A stretch of DNA of 64,000 nt from Betaproteobacteria bacterium (GCA_021730905.1 JAKFYK010000006.1:1-64000), one strand, 5' to 3'; shown: positions 1 through 8,040, numbered from the stretch's first letter. A program made the numbers and translations. The notes: generated from the sequence alone by a model not told the origin.

Positions 1-1
1 C

Positions 2-277
2 TATTACGAACAGAACCAAAAGCTGCCCAATGACCTGCCAGAGGCGTTCAAGGCGGCGGGGGTGACCGCGCAGGTTTCTCCACATGTCAGGAGCTTGACG
101 TTCGAACCGCGCACGGGCGAGATTCGCGTCGTGCTGGCGCAATCGTCTCTCGACGGAAAATCGATACTCTTTGCGCCGCAGATAGAGAATAAAACGATCA
201 ACTGGAAGTGCCGCAGCGACGACGTGCCCCGGCGATATCTTCCACATTCCTGTCGCGAAGAAACGGCGGGAAAATAG
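2..277 (+). CDS. Type IV pilin-like protein, C-terminal part (truncated by window edge)
   Basis: This reading frame is open from the window edge to a TAG stop and encodes about 91 residues. It begins YYEQNQKLPND, which resembles the middle of type IV pilins. It ends with a cysteine pair (WKCRSDD and LPHSCR) spaced like the disulfide-bounded D-region of PilA-type major pilins. The hydrophobic N-terminal helix and prepilin peptidase site lie outside the window, so major pilin and minor pilin or pseudopilin cannot be separated. It ends 6 bases before the convergent SDR gene. An internal GTG at 62 could be mistaken for a start, but homology-like sequence continues upstream of it. Confidence 0.72.
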   Translation, partial: YYEQNQKLPNDLPEAFKAAGVTAQVSPHVRSLTFEPRTGEIRVVLAQSSLDGKSILFAPQIENKTINWKCRSDDVPRRYLPHSCREETAGK

Positions 278-283
278 TTCTGG

Positions 284-1045
284 CTAGTACGACGTCAGGC
301 CACCGTCCACTAGCAGGGTTTGCCCCGTCACATAGTCCGCCGCCGGACTCGCCAGGTAGCTGGCCAGTCCTGCCACATCGGCTTCGGTGCAAAAGCGTTT
401 GAACGGAATGCGGTCGATCATCATTTGCCGCCGTGCGGGGTCGGCACTAAGGGATTTCTTGCGTGTCGGCGTTTCGGTAGTGCCGGGCGCGATGGCGTTG
501 ACGCGGATGCCGTGTTCCGCCCATTCGATTGCGAGCATGCGTGTCATTTGTGAAATGCCGGCTTTGCTGATGCCGTAGGCGGATATGTTGGCGATGCCCA
601 CCACGCCGTGCGTCGAAGCTATGCTGATAATGCTGCCTTTGCGTTTGGTGGCGATGAGGTGGCGGCCCATCTGTTGAGTCATGAAAAACGTGCCGGTGAG
701 GTTGACATCCATCACGGCATTCCAATCTTCGCGCGTCATGTCAACCACGGGCTTGCGCAGCAATAGGCCGGCGTTGTTGATCAGCAGGTCAAGATTACCG
801 AACAATTTCACAACATCGCGCATGCACGCTTCGATGCTGTCCTGCGAGCGCGTGTCGAGTGCCACGGCCACGCCGCGTGCGCCATGTGACTGGATTTGCG
901 CCAGCGTGCCATTGAGCGCTTCGACGTTCAGTTCGGAGACAGCGACATCGTAACCATCGCGTGCCAGCGCAATCGCAATGGCTGCGCCGATGCCATACGA
1001 AGCTCCTGTGACTAAGACTTTGCGTCGTTCATTGCAGGAGGACAT
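284..1045 (-). CDS. SDR family NAD(P)-dependent oxidoreductase
   Basis: A 253-residue classical short-chain dehydrogenase. The Rossmann motif TGASYGIG is at residues 13-20, NNAG is near residue 90, and the active-site S...YxxxK is present as SIAST followed by SAYGISKAG near residue 157. The C-terminal VTGQTLLVDGG is typical of the FabG-like group. It should reduce or oxidise a small carbonyl/alcohol substrate in the cytoplasm; the substrate is not evident. The ATG is preceded directly by TTAAGTATTT with no Shine-Dalgarno, so the mRNA may be leaderless or the start slightly different. It stands alone between a pilin gene and a toxin-antitoxin-like pair. Confidence 0.9.
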   Translation of the reverse strand: MSSCNERRKVLVTGASYGIGAAIAIALARDGYDVAVSELNVEALNGTLAQIQSHGARGVAVALDTRSQDSIEACMRDVVKLFGNLDLLINNAGLLLRKPVVDMTREDWNAVMDVNLTGTFFMTQQMGRHLIATKRKGSIISIASTHGVVGIANISAYGISKAGISQMTRMLAIEWAEHGIRVNAIAPGTTETPTRKKSLSADPARRQMMIDRIPFKRFCTEADVAGLASYLASPAADYVTGQTLLVDGGLTSY

Positions 1046-1104
1046 AAATACTTAAGTTGAAGTTTTAACGATTCAGCGCGCTTTGGCGACCGCCGGGCAG
1101 TGGG

Positions 1105-1644
1105 TTATTTGCGCGGTAAGTCCGGAAAATCCATCCCTATGCGTCGTGTTACGATTTGCACAATGGCAGGATCGAGTTTTGTTTTGGCAAGACGATCGAG
1201 CAGTGTTTTTTTGCGGGTCATTTTGTGGCGCGCGAGCTCACGCGTGAATTCGCGGTCTTTCTCGCGTCCGGCCACGTACTTGGAAATTGCAAGGTCGTGC
1301 ACTTCCAGGCACAGGCCGGCATGGCCGCCGGTGTTGGGATTCTCCACGCGCACCAGTCGCTGTTCCCAGCCGGCGGGCAGGGTGGCGGTGTCCGGTCCCA
1401 CGCCCTGCGCGTAATAGCCGTGGGTCTGATGAAACTTTGAACCCTCGCCGATGGCGCCATCGACCTTGTCTGCGAGTTCGGGCCGTTCTTTGGGGTAGAG
1501 ATCGCATTCCATCGACGCGAGCAGCGCCACCGGCGCATCGGGAAACTGGCCCAGCACCGACTGGCTGCCGATGATGATCAGCTCGCGCTCGCCGGCAATG
1601 CGCCCGGCGGCGCGGATCAAATGCTCAAGCTCGGAACGCCGCAT
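1105..1644 (-). CDS. DUF6036-like nucleotidyltransferase-fold protein, candidate toxin
   Basis: A 179-residue protein with an N-terminal nucleotidyltransferase-like motif: IIIGSQSVLG near residues 23-32, followed after about 15 residues by MECDLYPK, where the Glu/Asp pair would be the metal-binding acids. The segment LEVHDLAISKYVAGREKDRE matches the conserved core of the DUF6036/AbiEii-like families, several of which are toxins of type II or IV modules. Its start overlaps the end of the upstream gene by 20 bases, implying translational coupling. Family placement comes from motif memory; toxicity is inferred from the arrangement. It could also be a solitary nucleotidyltransferase. Confidence 0.75.
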   Translation of the reverse strand: MRRSELEHLIRAAGRIAGERELIIIGSQSVLGQFPDAPVALLASMECDLYPKERPELADKVDGAIGEGSKFHQTHGYYAQGVGPDTATLPAGWEQRLVRVENPNTGGHAGLCLEVHDLAISKYVAGREKDREFTRELARHKMTRKKTLLDRLAKTKLDPAIVQIVTRRIGMDFPDLPRK

Positions 1645-2104
1645 ACACGCGTTCGCGCTCGCGCGCGGTGAGCACGCCCGCGAACGGCGTGGACTGGCGC
1701 AGCCGCGTGGAGCGCTCTCCGGCGTCGGTGATCAGTGCCGCGATCGTCGGCCACGGCTCACGCAGTATCCTGTCCCACTCATCGAGCGCGCGCGGCATGT
1801 CATCGCCGTAGCGCGCACGCCAGTTTTCCAGCGTTGCGCGCACTTTGTCGAGCAGCGCGGGATCGCGTTCGATCTTCTGCGCGGCGAGGCAGTGCATGGC
1901 GAGGCTGCGCGCTTCGATGATGCGGTGCTTCAGCGCGCCGCCAGGCAGGGTAGTGGCCGGCGCTTCGAAGCGAGTGACGGTGCGCAGGCCCGCCGCGCGC
2001 TGGCGCGCGCGATAGCGGCGCATGCGCTCGGCGGCGCTTTGCGCTTGGCCGGTGGGCGGGCGGCCGCGCGGTACGGTGGCGGCCGCGATGTTGGAACGAG
2101 CCAT
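1625..2104 (-). CDS. Candidate antitoxin / transcriptional regulator of the DUF6036 pair
   Basis: A 159-residue basic protein. Near residue 27 it has AERMRRYRARQRAAGLR, which resembles the RxxRxRLRAxGLRP segment of MazE-like (DUF3018) antitoxins. The rest is helical, with no enzyme motif. It is the first gene of a two-gene unit, overlaps the nucleotidyltransferase gene by 20 bases, and its ATG is only 4 bases from a perfect 11-bp inverted repeat. That leaves no room for a normal ribosome-binding site and suggests a short or absent leader and autoregulation. Start chosen at the only ATG consistent with this arrangement. Antitoxin function is inferred from size, order, overlap and operator. Confidence 0.68.
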   Translation of the reverse strand: MARSNIAAATVPRGRPPTGQAQSAAERMRRYRARQRAAGLRTVTRFEAPATTLPGGALKHRIIEARSLAMHCLAAQKIERDPALLDKVRATLENWRARYGDDMPRALDEWDRILREPWPTIAALITDAGERSTRLRQSTPFAGVLTARERERVYAAFRA

Positions 2105-2108
2105 GCCT

Positions 2109-2132
2109 ATTATCGTAACTTGTTACGATAAT
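2109..2132. promoter_or_regulatory. Perfect inverted repeat, probable autoregulatory operator
   Basis: Two 11-bp arms, ATTATCGTAAC and GTTACGATAAT, are exact reverse complements separated by TT. The element lies 4 bases upstream of the ATG of the antitoxin-like gene. Its symmetry and place fit the operator of an autoregulated toxin-antitoxin module. It is too AT-rich and too far from any upstream gene end to be a likely terminator. Confidence 0.7.
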
Positions 2133-2186
2133 TAATGCAATCCACTATCGTGCTCCAGCAGTGGGATGCCGCCAGGGAGTTGAATT

Positions 2187-2203
2187 TAAGTATTTGTTTA
2201 AAA
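2187..2203 (-). promoter_or_regulatory. CAAATACTTA upstream motif, copy 1
   Basis: Read on the minus strand this is TTTTAAACAAATACTTA. It lies about 83 bases upstream of the antitoxin-like gene and downstream of the GMC oxidoreductase. It is one of five intergenic copies of the same motif in the window, all oriented towards the following gene. Function unknown; promoter core or regulator site is inferred. Confidence 0.45.
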
Positions 2204-2254
2204 GGGATATTTTTAAATATTATTACAGCGCGAAAAACAAGTACGGGAACACAG

Positions 2255-3868
2255 TCAAGACGATGTTCGCTTGACGATTTCACTGGCGCGTTCTGCGATC
2301 ATGATAGTCGGCGCGTTGGTATTGCCGGAGGTAATCGTCGGCATGATCGACGCGTCGATCACGCGCAGCCGTTCGATGCCGCGTACTTTGAAATCCGTGT
2401 CTACGACGGCGGTCGGATCATTCATACGGCCCATTTTGCAGGTGCCGACCGGATGAAAAATCGTGGTGCCGATGTTGCCGGCGGCTGTGACGAGTTCATC
2501 GTCGGTCTGAAACGCCGGGCCGGGCATGAATTCTTCGGGCTGGTATTTTTTGAGCGCCTTGCTTTCAGTGACAATGCGGCGCGTGACGCGTATCGCATCA
2601 ATGGCGACTTTGCGGTCTTCGTCTGTCGATAAATAGTTCGGTGCAATCGCCGGATAGGCACGCGGATCGGCGCTGGTGATGCTGACATGGCCGCGCGAGG
2701 TGGGGCGCAGGTTGCACACGCTGGCGGTGAACGCGGGAAACTTGTGCGGCGGTACGCCGAAACGGTCCAGTGAAATCGGCTGCACATGGTATTCGAGGTT
2801 CGCCGTGCGCTGCGACGGATCGGACTTGATGAACGCGCCGGTCTGCGACGGCGGCATGGTCATCGGGCCGGTACGGTGCAAAGCGTATTCGAGCGCAATT
2901 TTCACCTTGTACCACCACGAGTCGAGCATGGTGTTGAGCGTGAGCGCGCCCTGAATCTTGAATGCGAGCCGCAGCTGCAAATGGTCCTGCAGGTTTTCGC
3001 CGACAGGCAAGTCGTGCACCAGCGAGACGCCATGCTTTTGCAGCAGCGCGGCGGGGCCGATGCCCGAGAGTTGCAGTATCTGCGGGCTGCCGATAGCGCC
3101 GGCCGACAAAATGGTTTCGCGCCGCGCTTCGGCATATTGCGCGTTGCGTCCGCGGCTGAACTCGACACCCAGCACGCGCCGACCTTCGATCCGCAGCTTG
3201 TGCACTAGTGCACCAGTGATCACCGTCAGATTCGGGCGTTCCATCGCGGGCCGCAGAAAAGCCTTTGCCGCGCTCCAGCGCACACCGTCTTTTTGCGTGA
3301 CCTCGAAGCGCGACACGCCTTCGTTGTCGCCGCGATTGAAATCGTCGGTGAGTGGAACGCCATTTTCAATGGCGGCGTCGCGAAAGGCATCGAGAATTTC
3401 CCAACTGGTGCGCGGCGTGTCTACACGCAGTTCACCGCCTTCGCCATGTTTTTCGTCAGGGCCTTTCCAGTGATCTTCGACTTGCATGAAAGTCGGCAGC
3501 ACGTTCTGCCATGCCCAGCCTGAATCGCCGGTAACCTGCGCCCATTCGTCGTAGTCGCGTGCCTGTCCGCGCAGATACAGCATGGCATTGATCGACGAAC
3601 TGCCGCCGAGCACTTTGCCGCGCGGGTAGTTGATCGAGCGGCCGTTCAATCCTGCTTCAGGCTCGGTCTTGTAACACCAGTCGGTGCGCGGATTGCCGAT
3701 GCAATACAGATAACCAACGGGGATGTGTATCCAGTGCCAGTTATCCTTGCCGCCGGCTTCGATCAGCAGCACGGAGACATTCGGATCGGCGCTCAACCGA
3801 TTCGCGAGCACGCAACCGGCAGAGCCGGCGCCGATGATGATGTAGTCGTAGGTGCCTAGTGTTTGCAT
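2255..3868 (-). CDS. GMC family FAD-dependent oxidoreductase (choline dehydrogenase-like)
   Basis: A 537-residue glucose-methanol-choline oxidoreductase of normal length. The FAD motif GAGSAG is at residues 13-18, GMC signature 1 (PRGKVLGGSSSINAMLYLRG) near residue 80, signature 2 (SAGAIGSPQILQLSGIG) near residue 255, and the C-terminal HPVGTCKMG carries the active-site histidine. Such enzymes oxidise primary alcohols, often feeding electrons to quinones or cytochromes when soluble or peripheral. The closest general type is BetA/AlkJ-like, but the substrate is not predictable; it is unlikely to be true BetA because no betB/betI neighbours are seen. It heads a minus-strand catabolic stretch. 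Confidence 0.93.
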   Translation of the reverse strand: MQTLGTYDYIIIGAGSAGCVLANRLSADPNVSVLLIEAGGKDNWHWIHIPVGYLYCIGNPRTDWCYKTEPEAGLNGRSINYPRGKVLGGSSSINAMLYLRGQARDYDEWAQVTGDSGWAWQNVLPTFMQVEDHWKGPDEKHGEGGELRVDTPRTSWEILDAFRDAAIENGVPLTDDFNRGDNEGVSRFEVTQKDGVRWSAAKAFLRPAMERPNLTVITGALVHKLRIEGRRVLGVEFSRGRNAQYAEARRETILSAGAIGSPQILQLSGIGPAALLQKHGVSLVHDLPVGENLQDHLQLRLAFKIQGALTLNTMLDSWWYKVKIALEYALHRTGPMTMPPSQTGAFIKSDPSQRTANLEYHVQPISLDRFGVPPHKFPAFTASVCNLRPTSRGHVSITSADPRAYPAIAPNYLSTDEDRKVAIDAIRVTRRIVTESKALKKYQPEEFMPGPAFQTDDELVTAAGNIGTTIFHPVGTCKMGRMNDPTAVVDTDFKVRGIERLRVIDASIMPTITSGNTNAPTIMIAERASEIVKRTSS

Positions 3869-3925
3869 GAATGTTCTATCGCCCTTGCGTTACCCCTATT
3901 GTCATTCTGGTGTACGTCAGTATCC

Positions 3926-4012
3926 CCTTCCCCCGCGTGCGAGGGAAGGTAGGATGGGGGAACATTTTTCAGCATTTCTCTTTACATACTGGATGCTGGC
4001 CTGCGCCAGCAT
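3926..4012. repeat. Intergenic palindromic (REP-like) repeat pair
   Basis: The 154-base gap between the GMC and amidohydrolase genes holds two inverted repeats. One is CCTTCCC...GGGAAGG (3926-3949). The other is ATGCTGGC-CTGC-GCCAGCAT (3993-4012), flanked by CTGGATGCTGG and ATGACGGGG. The second closely resembles the CTGGAT-N-CCTGCGC-N-ATGACG class of extragenic palindromes common in proteobacteria. Either could also terminate transcription, although no clean T-run follows on the minus strand. Confidence 0.5.
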
Positions 4013-4022
4013 GACGGGGTCT

Positions 4023-5108
4023 TTAGGATTTTGTCTTTTTCTTCAGTCCCAACAATCTTGCCGCATTGCCGCCGATAATTTGATCTTTCTGGGTACGCGT
4101 GAGCTTTTTTGCCTTTTCCACAAAATCCACCGGCTTGTAATAGCCCATGTCGTACGGATAGTCGGTGCCGATCACCACGTGGTTGGCGCCGTAGAGATTG
4201 ACCAGGTGATCGAGTTGGGGCTCACCGAACACCATGGTGTCGTAGTAAATCTTTTTCATGTAATACGACGGCGGGCGCGTGATGTGGTCATGGCATTCCG
4301 GGCGCACCTTGTAGGCGTGATCCATGCGCGCGGGGTAGTGGCCCAGAAAGCCGCCGCCGTGGGCAGTGACGATTTTCAGCTTCGGGTAACGTTCCAGCAC
4401 GCCGCCGAACACGATATGCGCCAGCGCCACCGTGGTGTCGAGCGGGTTGCCGATGACATTGGTGAGGAAGTGCTGCGTCAGGCGCTGCGGCGACGTGAAG
4501 CCGATGGGATGCAGAAACACCACCGCGCCGAGCGCCTCGCACTTTGCCCACATTTTTTCGTAGCACGGGTCGGCGATTTCCACGCCGGCCACGTTGGTGC
4601 CGATTTCGATGCCCTTGAAGCCGAGTGTCTTCATACAGTATTCGAGTTCCTGCACGGCGAGTTCCGGTTCCTGCATCGGCAGCGTGCCCAGCGGTACGAA
4701 TCGATCCGGGTTTGAAGCGGTGACTTCCGCCAGCCGCTCGTTGATGGTGCGAGCGATTTTGCGGCCGAGATCGGTTTCGACGCCGTAGTAATACTGCAAC
4801 GGCGAGGTGGAGATCGCCTGCACGTCGATATCCATTTTGTTCATGTCCGCGATGCGCTGCTCGATGGAAGTGAGCTTCTGCTGCAGGTCCTGATGCAGCT
4901 TTTTTTGCTGTGCTTCGGTGCGCGGATTTCCATAGCGCGCGGTCGGCGACACGTTGACGCTCGCCGATTGTTTGGCGATGTCGTCGGCGGGCGGTGTATG
5001 CACGTGGCAATGCAGATCGACCGACAATGTCTTGCGTTTGACTTTGATGGTTTTGCGGCTTTTACGATGGGTTGCGGCGGCAGCGTGGCTCACGCAGGAA
5101 AACAGCAT
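4023..5108 (-). CDS. Amidohydrolase family 2 protein (ACMSD-like metal-dependent hydrolase/decarboxylase)
   Basis: About 361 residues in the amidohydrolase-2/ACMSD family. Metal-binding HCH is at residues 33-35 of the chosen start. FLHPIGF is near mid-protein, VTAHGGGFLGHYPARMDHA supplies a further histidine, and GTDYPYDMG carries the C-terminal catalytic aspartate. These enzymes decarboxylate or hydrolyse aromatic-derived acids. The ATG at 5108 is preferred because AAGGA precedes it by 6 bases; an in-frame ATG at 5147 would add 13 residues without a ribosome-binding site. The following acyl-CoA dehydrogenase suggests a ring-cleavage or acid-degradation setting; the exact substrate is unknown. 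Confidence 0.87.
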   Translation of the reverse strand: MLFSCVSHAAAATHRKSRKTIKVKRKTLSVDLHCHVHTPPADDIAKQSASVNVSPTARYGNPRTEAQQKKLHQDLQQKLTSIEQRIADMNKMDIDVQAISTSPLQYYYGVETDLGRKIARTINERLAEVTASNPDRFVPLGTLPMQEPELAVQELEYCMKTLGFKGIEIGTNVAGVEIADPCYEKMWAKCEALGAVVFLHPIGFTSPQRLTQHFLTNVIGNPLDTTVALAHIVFGGVLERYPKLKIVTAHGGGFLGHYPARMDHAYKVRPECHDHITRPPSYYMKKIYYDTMVFGEPQLDHLVNLYGANHVVIGTDYPYDMGYYKPVDFVEKAKKLTRTQKDQIIGGNAARLLGLKKKTKS

Positions 5109-5177
5109 GACGAATCCTTGGTGTATGGCTGATGATGAGAATAGCACCGCTTCATGGAAGCATGCGAAGACGAAGAC

Positions 5178-5196
5178 TAAGTATTTGTTTTTAAAT
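5178..5196 (-). promoter_or_regulatory. CAAATACTTA upstream motif, copy 2
   Basis: On the minus strand this reads ATTTAAAAACAAATACTTA. It overlaps the stop codon of the acyl-CoA dehydrogenase and lies 31 bases upstream of the longer start (70 bases upstream of the preferred start) of the amidohydrolase. It is the fullest match to the shared motif. Confidence 0.45.
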
Positions 5197-6440
5197 CAGT
5201 TTTCTGGCCCGGCATATTTGCCGGCCGTGTGCGGAAATACGCTCTTCACGATCTTGAATTTGGAAATATCCACCGTCGCGTCTCGATGCAAAAACAGCGA
5301 CGCATCGCGCATGTATTTTTCGACACCAAAGTCGAGCATGATGCCGTTGCCGCCGTGCAGCTCGACCGCGTGCATGCATACCTTGAAAATTTCCTCGGAG
5401 GCGAACAGCTTCGCCATATTGCACAACCCTTCAGCATCGTGGGTCTTGGCCTCGACTGCGCGTATGGCTTCGTTGAGCAGGGCGCGCACGGCGTTCAGCT
5501 TGGTGATCATTTCGCCGACACGCACGGCCACCGCCTGGTGCTTGATGAGGATGCGCCCGCCCTGCACGTAGTTTTGCACGTAGTCGGCAGTTTTCTCAAA
5601 GGCAGCCATGCCCACGCCGAGGTTTTTGGCGGCGACAACGATTTTGCCGGGGCGAAAGTACACGCCGGCGCGCGTCATCGCGATGTCCTGCACCAAACAA
5701 TGATCTTCGGGGACCTCGCAATCCTCGAACACGATTTCACCGTTGTTCATGAAACGCCCGCCCAGCGTTTCGTTGCAACGCGCGATGGTCATGCCCTTGG
5801 TGCCGCGCGGCACGAGAAAGCTCGACGTGCCCCTGGTGATGCCCGCGCCGGGCAGGGTGGTGGCGTAGACCACGTAGAGTTTTGCGTCGTAACCGTTGGT
5901 GATGAACTGCTTGCGGCCGTTGATCACCCAGCGATCGCCTTTTTTTACTGCCTTGGTGTGCATCATCGCTTCGGGCACGTCGTACGGCAGCCAGCGGTCG
6001 GATGCGCCGCGCGGCTCGGTCAAGGCGTGCGCCAGCAGGAACGAGGGGTCTTCGGCGATTTTTGGAAACCATTGCTCCTGCAGGTGGCGCGGCGCGACGT
6101 TGGTTAGCAACATGGACACCTTCCAGATTTGCGCCAGCTTGTCCGCTAGCCCTGAGTCGCCGCGCGATATTTCTTCGGATACCATGGCTATGGTTTGTAC
6201 TTCGGTTGCTGGATCCAGCGGCGTGCCGCCAAATTCTTCGGGGATGCACAGTCCACGCACGCCGATGTTATGTGCGCCCTGCAGCAACTCCAGTGTCGGG
6301 CGGTTCTCCGGCACCATGTCCCATTCTTTTTGCCAGTTCTTGCGGATGAAGGGCGTGACTTCCTTGTCGACGAAGGAGCGGATGGTGTCGCGCATCATGC
6401 GCTGTTCGGAGCTGAGATTGCGTTCGATGACTTCCTGCAT
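5196..6440 (-). CDS. Acyl-CoA dehydrogenase family protein
   Basis: About 414 residues with the three-part acyl-CoA dehydrogenase layout: an N-terminal helical domain ending in LCIPEEFGG, a middle beta domain (GDRWVINGRKQFITNGYDAK), and a C-terminal helical domain ending LHGGNGIMLDFGVEKYMRDA. It would introduce an alpha-beta double bond in an acyl-CoA, passing electrons to ETF through FAD. The ATG at 6440 is preferred; GTG at 6497 and ATG at 6479 are in frame but lack a ribosome-binding site, whereas GGAA lies about 10 bases upstream of 6440. It lies upstream of the amidohydrolase on the same strand with 87 bases between. Substrate not assignable. Confidence 0.9.
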   Translation of the reverse strand: MQEVIERNLSSEQRMMRDTIRSFVDKEVTPFIRKNWQKEWDMVPENRPTLELLQGAHNIGVRGLCIPEEFGGTPLDPATEVQTIAMVSEEISRGDSGLADKLAQIWKVSMLLTNVAPRHLQEQWFPKIAEDPSFLLAHALTEPRGASDRWLPYDVPEAMMHTKAVKKGDRWVINGRKQFITNGYDAKLYVVYATTLPGAGITRGTSSFLVPRGTKGMTIARCNETLGGRFMNNGEIVFEDCEVPEDHCLVQDIAMTRAGVYFRPGKIVVAAKNLGVGMAAFEKTADYVQNYVQGGRILIKHQAVAVRVGEMITKLNAVRALLNEAIRAVEAKTHDAEGLCNMAKLFASEEIFKVCMHAVELHGGNGIMLDFGVEKYMRDASLFLHRDATVDISKFKIVKSVFPHTAGKYAGPEN

Positions 6441-6614
6441 GGCCAGTTTCCGTGTGAAGGATGGAGATGAAGTGTGCATTATGCGGTGTTGCGCCACAGA
6501 TGAGAATCACCAGCGGTGCATCACGGCGGAGGTTGCGCTGGCGCGCTCAGGCGTGTACGCTCGCAACTCGGCAGTGGCGCTTCGCGCTGCCCGCATAAAA
6601 ATGAGGAGGAGTTC

Positions 6615-7586
6615 ATGTTGTCCCGATTCAATCGATATGCCGTAGCGGCGTGTGCATTGTTATTGTTTACTCATGCCACGGGCGCTGAATTTCCGACGCG
6701 TCCGATCCGGCTGATTGCCGCGAATTCCGCCGGCGGCGGCCTTGACCTGGTGTCGCGCGCGGTGAGCCCCAAACTCAGTGCTGCATTTGGTCAGCAAGTG
6801 GTTGTGGACAATCGCGCGGGGGCGGCTGGCAGCGTCGCGTCGGAGATTGTTTCGAAATCCGCACCGGACGGCTACACCCTCCTGTGCAGTTCGGTGGGCG
6901 GATTGGCGGTGAACACAAATTTGTACAAGGGACTCAACTATCACCCGCTGCGTGATTTCGCCCCGCTCACATTTGCCAGCTCACAGGGTAATCTGGTGGT
7001 GGTGAATCCCTCCGTACCGGTCAAGACGCTGCAGGATTTGACTGCATACATCAAGGCCAATCCCACCAAGCTGACGTACGGTTCATCCGGCGCGGGCAAC
7101 GCCGGGCATTTGGCTACCGAGTTATATCTCAACATGATCGGCGGCAAGATGGTGCATGTGCCGTATAAGGGTGGCGCGCCGGTGATGGTGGATTTGATAG
7201 CAGGGCAGGTGCAGGTGGTGTTTTCGTCCGCGGCGACCGCGGTGCCGCAGGTCAAGGCGGGCAAGATTCGCGCGCTGGCGGTGACGACAACACGCCGCTT
7301 TACCGTGTTGCCGGACTTGCCAACGATGGCTGAAAGCGGATTGCCGGGCTATGAAGCCGACAATTGGTATGGATTTGTCACGGTGGCGAAGACACCGAAG
7401 CCGATTCTCGACCGCCTGCACGCCGAATTGATCAAGGCATTGCAAACCGCCGATGTGCAGAAGGCACTGACCAATCAAGGTCTTGATCTGCGCATTAGCT
7501 CGCCCGAGGAATTCGGCAATTACATCAAGTCCGAGTTTGATAAATGGGCGAAGGTAATCAAGTCCGCCGGGTTGTCGGCAAACTAA
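6615..7586 (+). CDS. Bug/TctC-type tripartite tricarboxylate transporter solute-binding protein
   Basis: A 323-residue periplasmic receptor. It has a signal peptide (hydrophobic AVAACALLLFTHATGA, cleavage before EFPTRP) and the Bug signature FPTRPIRLIAANSAGGGLDLVSRAV. Further typical segments are VDNRAGAAGSVASEIV and TYGSSGAGNAGHLATELY. A very good AGGAGG ribosome-binding site at 6603-6610 fixes the ATG at 6615; upstream in-frame codons are spurious. Bug proteins bind small carboxylates and deliver them to TctAB permeases, which are absent here, as usual for orphan bug genes in Bordetella-like genomes. Transcribed divergently from the acyl-CoA dehydrogenase. Confidence 0.95.
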   Translation: MLSRFNRYAVAACALLLFTHATGAEFPTRPIRLIAANSAGGGLDLVSRAVSPKLSAAFGQQVVVDNRAGAAGSVASEIVSKSAPDGYTLLCSSVGGLAVNTNLYKGLNYHPLRDFAPLTFASSQGNLVVVNPSVPVKTLQDLTAYIKANPTKLTYGSSGAGNAGHLATELYLNMIGGKMVHVPYKGGAPVMVDLIAGQVQVVFSSAATAVPQVKAGKIRALAVTTTRRFTVLPDLPTMAESGLPGYEADNWYGFVTVAKTPKPILDRLHAELIKALQTADVQKALTNQGLDLRISSPEEFGNYIKSEFDKWAKVIKSAGLSAN

Positions 7587-7606
7587 CTGGGTCATCCGTC
7601 ATCCGG

Positions 7607-7929
7607 CTAATCCTGCGGCGGAATTTTTTCGTCGCGGATAACTTTGCTCCAACGAGCTGCTTCCGTTGCCAGAAATTGCTGCGCATCGCGCGGGTTGTAG
7701 CGTGTGGCGAGATTCTGATGCATATTGCCGTGATAATCGCGGCTGCTTACCCATCCCGCGCCGATACCGCGCAGTGGAAATTCTCACGTATGAATGTGCG
7801 CGTTGACCAGGCCCGGCGTCACGATGCTGTTGCTGCCGTCGATCAGGATGTCGGCGCTTTCGGGATTGCCCATCTTGGTGTCCATCGAGACTATGGTGGT
7901 GTTCTTGATGAGCGTGCGGGCATGGATAT
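7607..7929 (-). pseudogene. Decayed amidohydrolase N-terminus fused to a Bug receptor C-terminus
   Basis: On the minus strand, from about 7926, the frame reads LIKNTTIVSMDTKMGNPESA then ILIDGSNSIVTPGLVNAHIHT. This is the N-terminus of an AtzA/SsnA-like amidohydrolase in which about 20 residues between ILIDGS and NSIVTPG are missing. A TGA at 7784-7786 follows HIHT where the family has tryptophan. The same frame continues EFPLRGIGAGWVSSRDYHGN, still amidohydrolase-like, to ATRYNPRD, then switches to QQFLATEAARWSKVIRDEKI, a typical Bug/TctC C-terminus, and stops at 7607-7609. So there are two deletions and one nonsense mutation. The second deletion joined two neighbouring genes in frame. Confidence 0.75.
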
Positions 7930-8040
7930 ACCCATGGAGACGTTGGTGATGATCTATGATAACTGAAGCGGGCAAACCGGAGTTACGCCTGGGCTGAAGC
8001 AGCGCAGGTGTTGTTCGAGAAAACCACGAGAGGATATTCA

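Noticed and set aside
1571-2131. 186-codon plus-strand open frame opposite the TA-like pair
   Set aside because: Shadow of the minus-strand genes; arginine- and alanine-rich with no motif and no ribosome-binding site.
3852-4715. 287-codon plus-strand open frame across the GMC/amidohydrolase boundary
   Set aside because: Antisense to the amidohydrolase, which has clear metal-binding motifs; low-complexity His/Ala/Val composition.
5229-6107. 292-codon plus-strand open frame opposite the acyl-CoA dehydrogenase
   Set aside because: Antisense shadow; the minus strand shows all acyl-CoA dehydrogenase motifs.
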